NCBI RefSeq assembly: GCF_007066085.1
Contig: NZ_CP041405.1
Location: forward strand, 2,232,001 to 2,296,000
Direction of reading: 5' to 3'
Source of the DNA: Paenibacillus thiaminolyticus
Lineage (GTDB): Bacteria; Bacillota; Bacilli; Paenibacillales; Paenibacillaceae
Length of the DNA stretch: 64,000 nt
Part shown: positions 48,574 through 58,482 of the stretch, in pieces
Numbering within the stretch: the stretch's first letter is position 1
Layout: every line of letters begins with the position of its first letter
Notes under the pieces: generated by a model
What the model was told of the DNA's origin: nothing
The model's database searches: none
The model's input: the letters and a program-made list of their open reading frames with translations, nothing else
Made by a program: the position numbers and the translations under genes

Positions 48574-50895
48574 TCATTCGCTCAATCTCCACAGCGAGAC
48601 GCTCGGCTGCGGCAGCTTCAGACCGGCGACCGCCGCGCGGGCTTGATCGGAGTAATCCCAGCCCCACCGATCGAAAAACTCGCACATATCGCTGCCGCAG
48701 GCGCGCGACACCATCTCAACGAACATATCGATTTTCTGCTGCTCGGTCCGCGGCAGCCGTTCCTTCGGCAGCTCGCGGTATGCGATATGCAGCCAGGTGA
48801 ACATATCCCATCCATACGCGAATTGCAGCTGCCGCATCATCGCCAGCCGCTCGAACAGGCCGATATCGGCGAACTTCTGCTCCGGATCGCTCTCGCTCCG
48901 GCTTAGGAATGCCTTCGCTTTGTCGAAATAGGACCGGCCTTCCTTGTCCTTCTCCACGGCCAAGCGGGAAGGATTGCCGTAATAGTCCTGAATGAGCAGC
49001 GAATAGATGTTGACTGACACCTCGACAATGTCCTCCCAGAACCAGGCCAGCTGCTGGTACTCGTGCCCCATCTCATGCCAGAATCCCCAGCCGTGCGCCA
49101 GCGAGCTGAACTTGCTGATGGTGACCGCGTCCTCCGCAGCCGGGACGTTCGGGATCATAATCGGATACCCGGAATGCATGTAGCCGGCGCTAATCTGCAC
49201 ATCGGCGCAGATTCGGTGCGGACGATCCGGCGTGCGATGCGGCAGTGGACGATCCGGCCCCAGGCCGACGAAGCTGTCGTACTGATCAATCATATCGTCC
49301 CATTGGAGCATCAGGTCCTCCGGATCCTCCACCTCCCGAACAACCGCAGACGGCAGCGTCAGGATCACCTTCCGTCCGCACAGCTCGGCATACGGCGTCT
49401 CGTAATGGCGAATCTTCTCCTTCCATTCCGCTCCCTCCGTCTTCCCGAGCTCGAAGTACGGGGCCCGCACGGCGCCGCTAACCGTCACCTGCGTCCGGAA
49501 GCCGGCCCGCGGCTTCGCCGGAATGAGATAGAGCAAGCCGCCGTACGGGCTGCTCAGCCTGTTCGTTCCCGGCTGCAGCGGCTTCCGCAGCGCGACGATC
49601 GGGGCCCGCTCCCACCGGAGCAGATGCCCGATCTCATCGGTATGCGCGCCGACCTGCACATCGAGATGCCGCACATCCTCCGGCACATCGATCGTGACGA
49701 CCTGTCCCGGCGGGGCGTACAGTCCGGTGCCGATCCAGTTCCCGGGAGGGACGAGCATGCGGAGATAGCTGAGGTCCGCATAGCCGAAATCCACCTCGAC
49801 AGCGTGCCCGTGCACGGCCGGGGCATTGGCGCCGACGAGGCCCGGGAACACTTCGGCATGCGGCGATGCCCCGCCGTCCGGGTCAAGGGTCACCTGCTCG
49901 CAGGCATACTGCAGCAGCACGCCGGTGTACGGCCGGCTCTCCTTGTCGAACGGAAGCGTCATCTCGATTCCGGCGTTGTTGGCAGCGGTAACAATTTCAT
50001 GATACAGTCCACAATCGTCCGTCAGCGCAGCAATGGTGCCGTCCACCACCTCCAGCAGCGTCCGCCATTTCTTCTTCCCGTCCGCGATCTCCGCGCCGAA
50101 CGGAATATCGGCCGCCCTAAGCGTGCCTTCTTCGACCGCCTTCACCTGCTCAATCAGCCGCAGCAGATGGGAGGCGGCTGCCCGATCCGGCGCCAAGGCC
50201 GGCAGAGACGGAGGAAGAGACCAGATCACGCTGTTGCCCAGGGCGATGCCGGCCCGGTTCAGCAGCCGCTGCAGCGGATAGTCCCTTACCTTGATCGGGC
50301 GGTCGCCGATGCGCTGCTGCAGTTCCTCCTCCGGCTCCCATTCCAGCTCCCAGCCCTTCGCATGCACGAGCAGGCTGCCGCCTCTCTGGATATAGGCGTC
50401 CAGGCAAGCCGCATCCTCGTCCGTCACCGAGCGGTCCGCGTAAGCTGCGGCATAGCCCGAGAGGCCTCCTTCAGCAGCGGACCAGCCAGCAAGGCGCACA
50501 ACCTCCACCGGCAGCCCGCTTGCGGCGTCGAACGCTTCCGGAGAGGCCGCCGTCGCGATCTGCAGCGACCCTTGACCGGCGAGCGCTTGCCGGTAGGCCG
50601 CGCTCTCCTCTGTCAGCCAATGCAGCATGTTAGCGATGAATGACCCGCTCCCGGGCACGGCGCTGCCCGCGCGGTTGAATCCGGTCTCGACGCCGGAGAC
50701 GAGGATGCGTCCCCGGCCGTATCTCGCGGCCGCGATGACCGGACGGCCCGCCGCATCGGCCGCGGCCGTGAACGCCTGCTCCGAGATGGCGGAGACGACC
50801 CCGCCGTACAGCTTGTGATTCACCGGGATAGCGGCCACGCCCTCATACAACAGCTTGATGTCCCGCGCAAGCGCTTGATCCCGCACCCGCTTCAT
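48574..50895 (-). CDS. M60-family (PF13402-type) metallopeptidase
   Basis: The 773-residue protein has the zinc motif WHEMGHEYQ (His607, Glu608, His611) and a following Glu in WEDIVEVSVN for the third ligand, the M60 gluzincin pattern typical of mucin and O-glycoprotein peptidases. The N-terminal 300 residues resemble a GATase-like/ThuA-type fold (YGRGRILVSGVETGF, YIQRGGSLLVHAKGWE). A middle strand-rich region is typical of the M60-associated beta module (PGNWIGTGLYAPPGQVVTIDVP). No signal peptide is seen, so secretion by another route or a cytosolic role must be considered. The start follows AAAGGGGTTG. It is coupled to the transporter operon. Confidence 0.85.
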   Translation of the reverse strand: MKRVRDQALARDIKLLYEGVAAIPVNHKLYGGVVSAISEQAFTAAADAAGRPVIAAARYGRGRILVSGVETGFNRAGSAVPGSGSFIANMLHWLTEESAAYRQALAGQGSLQIATAASPEAFDAASGLPVEVVRLAGWSAAEGGLSGYAAAYADRSVTDEDAACLDAYIQRGGSLLVHAKGWELEWEPEEELQQRIGDRPIKVRDYPLQRLLNRAGIALGNSVIWSLPPSLPALAPDRAAASHLLRLIEQVKAVEEGTLRAADIPFGAEIADGKKKWRTLLEVVDGTIAALTDDCGLYHEIVTAANNAGIEMTLPFDKESRPYTGVLLQYACEQVTLDPDGGASPHAEVFPGLVGANAPAVHGHAVEVDFGYADLSYLRMLVPPGNWIGTGLYAPPGQVVTIDVPEDVRHLDVQVGAHTDEIGHLLRWERAPIVALRKPLQPGTNRLSSPYGGLLYLIPAKPRAGFRTQVTVSGAVRAPYFELGKTEGAEWKEKIRHYETPYAELCGRKVILTLPSAVVREVEDPEDLMLQWDDMIDQYDSFVGLGPDRPLPHRTPDRPHRICADVQISAGYMHSGYPIMIPNVPAAEDAVTISKFSSLAHGWGFWHEMGHEYQQLAWFWEDIVEVSVNIYSLLIQDYYGNPSRLAVEKDKEGRSYFDKAKAFLSRSESDPEQKFADIGLFERLAMMRQLQFAYGWDMFTWLHIAYRELPKERLPRTEQQKIDMFVEMVSRACGSDMCEFFDRWGWDYSDQARAAVAGLKLPQPSVSLWRLSE

Positions 50896-50948
50896 TTCAT
50901 CAACCCCTTTGCCTGTATTCAGATTGCGGATTACTCTTGCTCTTCCTC

Positions 50949-51929
50949 TTACTCTACTAACCCGGTACGTTCCACACTCTCCACGAAGTAACGCTGCGCG
51001 AAGAAGAAGATGAGCAGCGGAGGCAGCAAGGCCAGGAAGCTGGCCGACATCTTGATCGCCTCCACCAGCACGAGCGGCGCTTCTTCGCTGGCCAGCATGC
51101 TGCTGATGCTGGCGTCCACCCGCGACATCTGCGTCGCCAGCGGCACGAGCGAGGACTGCCCCAGGAACATCCGCGGGTAATAGGTGTCGTTCCACGTCCA
51201 GACGAAGGAGAACAGCGACACGACCAGAATCGCCGGCTTCGCAAGCGGGAACATCACTTTCCAATAGAACTTGAAGGTACTCGCCCCGTCGATCTTCGCC
51301 GCCTCCTCCAATTCCTTCGGCTGGGTCGTATAGAACTGCCGGAAGATGATTACGAACAGCGCGCCCTTAATGCCGAAGCCGAAGATGGACGGGATGATGA
51401 GCGAGAACAGCTTGCCCTGCAGGCCCAGCTTCGTGTACATCATGATCATCGGGAGCACGATGACCTGCGGCGGTATGATGAAGGCGAGCACCAGCAGGAA
51501 CGTCAGCAGCTTTTTGAACGGGAACTGCATTCTCGCCAGCGCGTATCCCATCAAGCCGCAGGCGATGATATGGAACATGGCGACCAGGATCGAGATCCCG
51601 ATGCTGACGAACAGCGAGTGCGAATATTTGAGCGCCGTCCACGCCTTCTCCAGGTGCCCGAAATACAACTCATGCGGAATCCAGGTCACCGTCGGGTCGT
51701 TCAGGTCCTTCTCGTTCATCACCATCTTGACCAGCATCTTGAAGATCGGATTCAAATAGATATACGAGGTGACGAGCAGAATCCAATATATGAACAGCTT
51801 GAACAGCAGGCCGCGGTTCACTTCCCGGCCAAGCACGGCATAGCGGACCGTGTTCAGGCCGTCCCGCGCCCACCGTTTTTTGAGCTGCGCCGCTTTGACT
51901 CTCACGTTGGCATTCACTTTTCCTATCAT
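50949..51929 (-). CDS. sugar ABC permease, MalG type
   Basis: The 326-residue protein has six membrane segments and the ABC-permease coupling motif EEAAKIDGAS-x-FKFYWKVMFPLAKP (about residues 215-235), which docks to the ATPase. The N-terminus has a charged, basic cytosolic stretch. It pairs with the MalF-type protein at 51977-52840, which follows 48 bases upstream in transcription order. It also ends 54 bases before the M60 gene. The ribosome site is GGGAGGAGG before 51929. Two complete permease pairs in the cluster imply two membrane pores sharing one ATPase, or alternative transporters. Confidence 0.93.
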   Translation of the reverse strand: MIGKVNANVRVKAAQLKKRWARDGLNTVRYAVLGREVNRGLLFKLFIYWILLVTSYIYLNPIFKMLVKMVMNEKDLNDPTVTWIPHELYFGHLEKAWTALKYSHSLFVSIGISILVAMFHIIACGLMGYALARMQFPFKKLLTFLLVLAFIIPPQVIVLPMIMMYTKLGLQGKLFSLIIPSIFGFGIKGALFVIIFRQFYTTQPKELEEAAKIDGASTFKFYWKVMFPLAKPAILVVSLFSFVWTWNDTYYPRMFLGQSSLVPLATQMSRVDASISSMLASEEAPLVLVEAIKMSASFLALLPPLLIFFFAQRYFVESVERTGLVE

Positions 51930-51976
51930 CCCAATCCTCCTCCCGTCGTCCCGCCGGATTCATTCGCTGCCGCCCG

Positions 51977-52840
51977 CTATCCGCGCCTGCGCCCGCTTCG
52001 GTTGATGCGCAGGAACAGGAGCAGGACAAGAGACAGGAATACGACGATGATGACGAAATATATCCAAGCCAACGCGCTGTTGTATCCGTAATTGCCGGTA
52101 TTGATCAGCTCAATGACCGGATTGTACGGGAAAGTGAACATGTCAACGACGGTATAAATCAGATTCAGCAAAATAAACGGCGACATCGCAGGCAGCGTAA
52201 TCTTCCAGAACACCTCCCACGGCGTCGCGCCGTCAATGCGGGCCGACTCGTAGGAAGACTTCGATATCGTCTGTCTTCCGGCCAGGAAGATCAGGATCTG
52301 GACGCCGGAATACCAGAGCACGAGCACGAAGCGGTTCAATACGTCCTTGACCGGCTTCGCCCAGGAGCTTCCGTTCAGAATTTCGTCCAAATATTCTCCG
52401 ATCGAGAAGCGATCGAGAAAGCCGAGCGTGCCTTCCCCCTGATTGACGAACTCCGTCAAAATATAGCCCGAAGTGAAGATGATCGGGAGGAAGAAGACGA
52501 CCCTGAACAGCATCCGGCCGGGAAAATCCTGATTCAGCATGATAGCGATGAACAAGGAGAACACCAGTATAATCGGCACCATGATGACGATCTCCTGGAA
52601 GAACGGAATCAGGTTATCGTATAAGGCGGAGCTGCCGAACAAAATTTCGCTGTAATATTTGAAGCTCTGAAAATCATATTTCAAGCCGGTCGGGAGCACC
52701 GTGACCTTATGGAAGCTCATATAGAGCGAGAACCCGAGCGGGAAGGCCATGAACAGGAGAAATCCGATAATCCACGGACCGACGAACAAGAGCGCCTCCA
52801 GGTTGCGGGATGTTTTTGCTTTCAGCATTCTTTTGCCCAT
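51977..52840 (-). CDS. sugar ABC permease, MalF type
   Basis: The 287-residue protein has six membrane segments and the permease motif YESARIDGAT-x-WEVFWKITLPAMSP (about residues 200-220). The start at 52840 (MGKRMLKAKTS) is chosen because the ATG at 52846 would sit directly on the ribosome site GGGGAGGGG. Its stop precedes the MalG-type gene, and its start overlaps the upstream DUF5696 stop within a few bases, so the genes are translationally coupled. The FVNQGEGTLGFLDRF segment in a periplasmic loop is typical of MalF-type subunits. Confidence 0.92.
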   Translation of the reverse strand: MGKRMLKAKTSRNLEALLFVGPWIIGFLLFMAFPLGFSLYMSFHKVTVLPTGLKYDFQSFKYYSEILFGSSALYDNLIPFFQEIVIMVPIILVFSLFIAIMLNQDFPGRMLFRVVFFLPIIFTSGYILTEFVNQGEGTLGFLDRFSIGEYLDEILNGSSWAKPVKDVLNRFVLVLWYSGVQILIFLAGRQTISKSSYESARIDGATPWEVFWKITLPAMSPFILLNLIYTVVDMFTFPYNPVIELINTGNYGYNSALAWIYFVIIVVFLSLVLLLFLRINRSGRRRG

Positions 52841-52842
52841 GT

Positions 52843-55410
52843 TCATCCCCTCCCCGGCACGACGGCGAAGTCTTTGGCCCCGACCCGGATGCCGTCCCGG
52901 TCGTACGGCACATCGTTATAGTTCACGACAATCCGCTTGCCGCTCGCATACTCGGTCTCGGCGACGCCCTTCGCCAAGGCGCGGTGGCCGACGATGAACT
53001 GATCCTGAACATCGCCCAGCGCCTCGTTGAAGCGGCTGTATTGCTTCGCGATCTCCTCCGCCCAGTCTTTGTAGCAGGTGCTGTAAAAGGCATACAGTGA
53101 TCGGGTTCCCATCAGCTCCTCCGATGGCGCATACGTGAGCATGAAGGCCGGGATCGAGCCGTACTCGATATTTTTAAGCAGGTACGTCCCGTAGTTATCT
53201 GCCACATTCGCATACCAGGAGGAATACGTCACCAGTCCGTGCAGCGCAATCTGCGCGAACGGAACCGTCTCGTCGACGAACAGATCGAAGGAATTCTCAA
53301 TCGGCAGGCCGTTCACGTGGTCAACGTACTTCCAGGTATAATCGTTGCCGTTGGTCACATCCGCCGCGCCGATCAGCTCCTTCGTCTTCGCGAACAGGTT
53401 CTCTTGCACTTGGCGGGATTCCTCGCGGGTCGCCGCATACCGCGTGTTGAAGTCGCTGTTCAACAATTCTCCCAGCCCCCCGCCGTAGGACAGGCCGTCG
53501 ACCCCGAGCTGCTTCGCCTTCTCCAGATCGGCGAGCAGGGTCTTCTCCAGGAAGCGCGGGCTGACCAAGGTCTGGACGGCGCCGTTCCGCTCCGAGTACT
53601 TGATGACGACGGAGCCGAGATCCTGCAAGCCGTCCCGGGTGCCGCGGAAGCCGTCGCGCCCGTTGTTATTGAACGTGTAGGAAGTGGCGTCAAGCATGAC
53701 GCGATGCCCCTTCGCATGGGCGAATTCCGCCAGATGGCGCATCCCGTCCATGCCTCCCAGGCGCGAATCGACCGGGAAGCGGCCGCCGTATTCGCTGAAT
53801 CCCCCACGCTGCCATCCCTGATACGTAATCGACATCCTTTTCACGCCGACGGAAGTCAGCTCGTTCACGATCTCCTCCGCCTGCGCCGTCGTCGTCAACG
53901 GCTCATACGTATCCCACAGGAAGCCTTTGCGGGAATCGGCGCCCAGCATATTTACCTGCAACGGGATGTTGTGGTCTTCGGCCGTGAGCGGCTGCATTCC
54001 GATCTCCTCCATTAAGTAGCGGCGGTAGCGCTCCGCCATGCCGACGTAATCCGTCTTCGCCCCGTCCAGGAAATAATAGCGGACCGACCGGTCGCCTTCC
54101 GTGCGATCCTTGCTGAACGTCTGGAAGCCGTTCAGCTTCCGCTTGTCGGTCGGCTGGAAGAACCGCTGCCGGTACGTGAACTCCGCCGTCGCCCAGTTGT
54201 ACTGGTTCATCGATTTGGACGGCGCCGCCAGCACGTTGCCGTATTCCGCCCCGTCCTGGAGCACGGCCAGCAGCGATTGCTCTCCCGACTTGATGCCGAA
54301 CACCGGCATGCGGATCGGCTGGCGGGTCGAGAAGGAATTGTTGTTGTTGCTGAAGGCCAGATCCTCTCCATAGGACCGCTCGAAATAAAAATTGTTGTTC
54401 GGCGGGCGATCCTTCTGGAACTGGACCAGCGTCCCGGGCCCATCCGGAATGAGCAGGTAGCCGTTCTCCCGCTCCGAGGTGTAGGCGCCAAGGAACGGAT
54501 ACAGCCGGAGTCCCGTCATGCGGGCGTCATTGTCCTTTTTCTTCTTGTTGTCCGCTTCGAACTGCTTCATCTCTTCGGCCGTCTTGCCGTCCTTGAAGCC
54601 TTCCTCCAGCACCCGCGTCTCGACGTAGTCATCCCGGAGCGCAACCTGAACCGGAACGATGAACCCGATCTTCGGCATCGAAAAGGTAAGGCGAAAACCG
54701 TCGTCCGTCAATTGGAACTGCTCGATGACGCCCTTCTGGTCGATGAGGTTGGTCTCCTTGATCTGGTCCTTGCGGACATTGAATTCGACATAGCGGATAA
54801 ATACCGGCGACTGCATATGCTTTTTCCACATGTCGGTGTTCTCTCGGTCATTCCATCCCTCCGCATCGGGGAACGACCTCCAGACGCTCCCATTCCGCTT
54901 ATCCTTCACGATGAAATGGCCGGTGTCCCGGTGGACCAGCAGCTGCAGCTTGTCGTTCTCCGCCGCCGGAATGAACTGACTGTCGGCCGGGAAGAGAGTC
55001 GCATAGCTGTTCTTGGGTTCCGTCTTGGCACCTGCCGTCCCCGTCTCCGAGGCCGCGGTCTTCCCTGTCGCTGGTGTCGCTGTTGCCTTCGCCGCGCCGT
55101 TATCTCCGGCGCCCGCCGCTGCGGGCTTCGTTCCATCCTGAGCGGCTTGCGGCCCCGCGCCTGCCTCCGGTAGGCTGTCCGGGGTCTGACTGCCACTGGA
55201 GTGACCGCTACTGGAGTCCCTTGCAGCTGGACTGCCGCTCTCATCCGCAGCTCCCCCGTCAGCGGAGGCCGCATTCCCGGAAGCGGACGGCTCCGGCTTG
55301 TTCTCGGCCTTGCCCGGATAAGAGACGAGGATGAAGCTGGTCAGTGTCACGAGAAGGGCGATGGCGAATATTCGTCTTCCTCGGTGTGCTCTGCTTAACG
55401 GCTGCTTCAC
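52843..55410 (-). CDS. DUF5696 domain protein, membrane-anchored, putative glycosidase
   Basis: The 855-residue protein starts at GTG 55410, with AGGAGGTG upstream. It has one N-terminal membrane helix (about residues 13-31), then a 110-residue Ala/Gly/Ser/Pro linker, then a catalytic-like domain. Features are YATLFPADSQF and NDKLQLLVHRDTGHF, and a barrel-like C-terminal domain with ADSRKGFLWDTYEPLTTT, MSITYQGWQRGGF, LAEFAHAKGHRVMLDAT, VDGLSYGGGLGELLNSD and VETVPFAQIALHG. I believe DUF5696 belongs with the TIM-barrel glycosidase superfamily. Its Asp/Glu residues in the barrel (e.g. in SYGGGLGELLNSD) are candidate catalysts but not proven. It overlaps the next gene and should sit outside the membrane. 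Confidence 0.7.
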   Translation of the reverse strand: MKQPLSRAHRGRRIFAIALLVTLTSFILVSYPGKAENKPEPSASGNAASADGGAADESGSPAARDSSSGHSSGSQTPDSLPEAGAGPQAAQDGTKPAAAGAGDNGAAKATATPATGKTAASETGTAGAKTEPKNSYATLFPADSQFIPAAENDKLQLLVHRDTGHFIVKDKRNGSVWRSFPDAEGWNDRENTDMWKKHMQSPVFIRYVEFNVRKDQIKETNLIDQKGVIEQFQLTDDGFRLTFSMPKIGFIVPVQVALRDDYVETRVLEEGFKDGKTAEEMKQFEADNKKKKDNDARMTGLRLYPFLGAYTSERENGYLLIPDGPGTLVQFQKDRPPNNNFYFERSYGEDLAFSNNNNSFSTRQPIRMPVFGIKSGEQSLLAVLQDGAEYGNVLAAPSKSMNQYNWATAEFTYRQRFFQPTDKRKLNGFQTFSKDRTEGDRSVRYYFLDGAKTDYVGMAERYRRYLMEEIGMQPLTAEDHNIPLQVNMLGADSRKGFLWDTYEPLTTTAQAEEIVNELTSVGVKRMSITYQGWQRGGFSEYGGRFPVDSRLGGMDGMRHLAEFAHAKGHRVMLDATSYTFNNNGRDGFRGTRDGLQDLGSVVIKYSERNGAVQTLVSPRFLEKTLLADLEKAKQLGVDGLSYGGGLGELLNSDFNTRYAATREESRQVQENLFAKTKELIGAADVTNGNDYTWKYVDHVNGLPIENSFDLFVDETVPFAQIALHGLVTYSSWYANVADNYGTYLLKNIEYGSIPAFMLTYAPSEELMGTRSLYAFYSTCYKDWAEEIAKQYSRFNEALGDVQDQFIVGHRALAKGVAETEYASGKRIVVNYNDVPYDRDGIRVGAKDFAVVPGRG

Positions 55411-57551
55411 ATCGACACCTCCTGATAGATCGTATAGATGAAGTTCTGCAACTCCGATGACAGGCCGATCATGATGGAAATGAGCACCCAGGCGATGAGC
55501 ATGGCGAAGGCCGTCAGCGACACATTGGAGAACGTCTCGCCTACGCCGTAATTTTGCAGCGACTGAATCTTCCAATAGAAGAGCAGCCCGCACCAGATGA
55601 ACATGCCCGTCTCGAAGAAGCTGTAGATCGACTGCTCGCTGTGGGTCATGATGTTCGACAGCGCGGCGAGGGGAAGCCCAAGCAGCACAATCGGGAACAA
55701 GGCGTACGCGCTGCCGACGAACACATCCTTGAAACGGGCCTCGCCCTGGCGGATGCTGCCGATCAAATAATTGCAGATGACCCAGGTCAGCCACGTAACC
55801 GCAAATACGAGCAGGAAGGTGTTGCTGCGCTCATTGCTCGGCACCGGCATGAACACGAAGCTCGTGAAATACTCCTTCGTCAGCAAGACGCCCGCCACGA
55901 GCGCCAAAATGATGCCGGCGCTGACATAGCTGCCCTTCTGCGCATAGCGCAAATCGCTGAAGCCGTCGATCGGGTGCCGCAGGATGACGAAGGCTTGCTT
56001 CAGCTGCTGCACCAGCGGCTTGCGCAGCCAGGAGACGCTGCTGCCCGGCTTCTCCTTGCGCCGAAGCCGCCGCTTCTTCTTGCGGCTGCCCGCGATCAGC
56101 AGCAGCACCATAAGGACGAAGAGCCCATTCGCTACGTAGGCGAAATTGTGCTGGAACCATTGCAGGCGGAGCTGCCAGAACGTGTCGGAATACCCGGATT
56201 CGTCTCCGGCGAGCTTGAATAGCCGCAGGGCCTGCTCATAATCCTCCCGGTGATATGCGGCTTGAGCGAGTCCGCGATAAGCCGGCGAGTACAGGGCGTT
56301 CAGCCGCAGCACTTCTTGCCAATGAGCTTCGCTCTCCTCATATTTGCCCTCCTGGGACAGTGCCATCGCCTGCTGAAGCAGCATGCCGAATTCGGTCGGC
56401 TCGAGCACATGAATCAAATTTTGCGAATCGTCCAGGATGTAGAGCGCATTGCGGGAATTGGCCGCCACGGAGACCGGACTCTGGCTGATGCCGAGCTGCG
56501 GCGTGCCGAACGTCACCGGCCCGGTCCAGAAGAACTGCATGTCCCCGCTCGGGTTGTATTGGGTAACGGCATTGGACAGCTTGTCAATGGCGACCAGATT
56601 GCCGTTCCGATCGACCGTAATATCGGTCAAGCCCGACTTCTGCTCTTCCCCGTTCTGCGCAGCGGGCTGATTGAAGGCGCGGTTGCGGAATCTCGCTTCC
56701 AGCCCGAATTTTTGGTCCTTCCACTGGTTCTCGCCGCGGATGTTCAGCTTCTTCACCTGTTCCTTGTCCGTGGCGGATACCGTATAGATGAAGCCTTGCT
56801 CGTCAATATGAATGTTGCGGATCGTCGACGGCAGCGTCCGGACCTGCCGGCTTAATTGCTCTTCGGTGTAGAACATTTTGCGCACGAGATCCATCAAGGA
56901 GACTTCGGTCAGGTTCGTGCCGTAGAAGCCGTAGAAGTTGCCGTCCGGGTCGAGCTGAATGACCCCCTGGTAGCTTCCGTTCGAGATGACGTACATGAAG
57001 CCCCTGCTGTCGACGACCAGATTGGTCGGTTCATAGTGGAAGGAGTCGTCAATGAATCGCGACTTCGGCCGCTCGTACTTCGCCAGCACCGCACCGTTCG
57101 CGTCCAGCTTGACGATGCGCTTGTTGCCGGTATCCGCAATATAGATGGTTCCATCCTTCGTGACGAACACGCCCTGCGGCGACTGCAAGCCCTCGGCGCG
57201 CAGCTCGCGGATGAATTCACCTTCGCGATCGAGATGGACAATCCGGTTGTTATCCGTGTCCGCGATATAGATCTCATCCTTGGCGTCAATGAACAGATCC
57301 TGAGGCCGCTTCAGCGGAGAATACTCCAAGACGGTCTCCCCCTTGGCCGTCTTCTCGATATACAGGTTGTTGCCGATGACGGCAGCCGGATAATAAGCGG
57401 CCTGGCTTGGTATGGTGCGGTTGTAGCCGTCCTTGCTGAACGTGACGTAGGGCGGTTGCGCTGCGGCAGTGTAAGGAAATAAGACGGCAGCCGCCAGTGT
57501 CAGTGCGATGCCCAGCAGTTGCAGCCGTAAGGTCTTCCCTCTCTTGTTCAT
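55407..57551 (-). CDS. NHL-repeat/TPR/YIP1 fusion membrane protein
   Basis: The 714-residue protein has a signal-like N-terminal segment (residues about 9-31) and six or so NHL-type beta-propeller blades (DLFIDAKDEIYIADTDNNRI, GVFVTKDGTIYIADTGNKRI, NLVVDSRGFMYVISNGSYQGV, DITVDRNGNLVAIDKLSNAV). A TPR-like stretch follows (ALSQEGKYEESEAHWQEVL and a second repeat), then a YIP1-type five-helix membrane domain (about 515-710). The start at 57551 follows ACGGAGGTC. The GTGA overlap with the next start couples it to DUF5696. It is embedded in the sugar transport operon, and I know this domain order only from Paenibacillus-type neighbourhoods, with no assigned role. Confidence 0.72.
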   Translation of the reverse strand: MNKRGKTLRLQLLGIALTLAAAVLFPYTAAAQPPYVTFSKDGYNRTIPSQAAYYPAAVIGNNLYIEKTAKGETVLEYSPLKRPQDLFIDAKDEIYIADTDNNRIVHLDREGEFIRELRAEGLQSPQGVFVTKDGTIYIADTGNKRIVKLDANGAVLAKYERPKSRFIDDSFHYEPTNLVVDSRGFMYVISNGSYQGVIQLDPDGNFYGFYGTNLTEVSLMDLVRKMFYTEEQLSRQVRTLPSTIRNIHIDEQGFIYTVSATDKEQVKKLNIRGENQWKDQKFGLEARFRNRAFNQPAAQNGEEQKSGLTDITVDRNGNLVAIDKLSNAVTQYNPSGDMQFFWTGPVTFGTPQLGISQSPVSVAANSRNALYILDDSQNLIHVLEPTEFGMLLQQAMALSQEGKYEESEAHWQEVLRLNALYSPAYRGLAQAAYHREDYEQALRLFKLAGDESGYSDTFWQLRLQWFQHNFAYVANGLFVLMVLLLIAGSRKKKRRLRRKEKPGSSVSWLRKPLVQQLKQAFVILRHPIDGFSDLRYAQKGSYVSAGIILALVAGVLLTKEYFTSFVFMPVPSNERSNTFLLVFAVTWLTWVICNYLIGSIRQGEARFKDVFVGSAYALFPIVLLGLPLAALSNIMTHSEQSIYSFFETGMFIWCGLLFYWKIQSLQNYGVGETFSNVSLTAFAMLIAWVLISIMIGLSSELQNFIYTIYQEVSM

Positions 57552-57572
57552 CGTATGACCTCCGTAATAACC

Positions 57573-58481
57573 CTACTTGATTCCCGAGTGCGCCATCGTC
57601 TGAATCACTTTGCGCTGCGACAGCAGGAAGATAATCAGGTTAGGAATAAACATGATGAGAGATGCCGCGGCGGCCACGCCTTGTCTGGCTACGCTGTTCG
57701 CCAGATTGGACGTGAGCGACTCCACATAGAACGGCAGCGTCTTCATCGCATCATTCTGCATGAACAGGGCGGATGTCTCCGCATTGCCCCACGCGGTCTG
57801 GAAGGACAGGATCGTAATGGTGGCCATCGCCGGCGACACTATCGGAATCATGATGCGCGTGAAGATTTTCCACTCGGAAGCCCCGTCCAGCTTGGCCGCC
57901 TCCATCAGCTCATTCGGCACCTGATCCATGAACTGCTTCATCAGGAACACGCCGACCGGAAGCGCCAGGATGGGCAGCACATGCCCCCAGTACGTATTCA
58001 TAATCCCAAGGTACTTCACGACGATATAGCGCGGAATGCCCATCGTCTCGACGGCGATCATAATCGACAGCAGTATCGTGCCGAACACCAGCTTCCGCCC
58101 CGGGAACGGGTGCTTCGACAGCGGGTACGCGCACAGGGCGCCGAGCACGACCATGCCCACGGTCGACAATACGGTTACGATGACGCTGTTCAGAATGAAC
58201 CGGGTTACCGGCAGGAACGTATCCTGCGACGCATGGAGCAAATCGATGAAGTTCTGCATCGTCGCCTGCTTCACGAAGAAGGTCGGCGGGAACAGGAACA
58301 GCTCATGCAGCGGCTTGAAGGCATGGTTGAAAATAAAGACAAGCGGCAGCAGCATAAATACCGCGAGCAGCGACAGCAGAATGAGCAAGGCGATCTGCGT
58401 GCCGTCCAGATTGCGGAAGTCGTTGCGGTACAGCGACCATGTGCGTGATATCGCGCTTCTCATGCGCCGGAACAAGGTCAT
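57573..58481 (-). CDS. sugar ABC permease, MalG type (pair 2)
   Basis: The 302-residue protein has six membrane segments and the coupling motif LMEAAKLDGASEWKIFTRIMIPIVSP (about residues 196-220, usual EAA loop). The start at 58481 (MTLFRRM) follows GGAGG with 9 bases spacing. An earlier in-frame ATG at 58490 lies within the same ribosome site. It is separated from the MalF-type partner by one or two bases (58483-59472). It pairs with that gene, and not with the pair at 50949-52840, judged by position and overlap. Confidence 0.93.
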   Translation of the reverse strand: MTLFRRMRSAISRTWSLYRNDFRNLDGTQIALLILLSLLAVFMLLPLVFIFNHAFKPLHELFLFPPTFFVKQATMQNFIDLLHASQDTFLPVTRFILNSVIVTVLSTVGMVVLGALCAYPLSKHPFPGRKLVFGTILLSIMIAVETMGIPRYIVVKYLGIMNTYWGHVLPILALPVGVFLMKQFMDQVPNELMEAAKLDGASEWKIFTRIMIPIVSPAMATITILSFQTAWGNAETSALFMQNDAMKTLPFYVESLTSNLANSVARQGVAAAASLIMFIPNLIIFLLSQRKVIQTMAHSGIK

Positions 58482-58482
58482 G

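Noticed and set aside
49063..50643. Plus-strand open frame of 526 codons
   Set aside because: It is antisense to the M60 peptidase gene, with shadow-type composition and no ribosome site.
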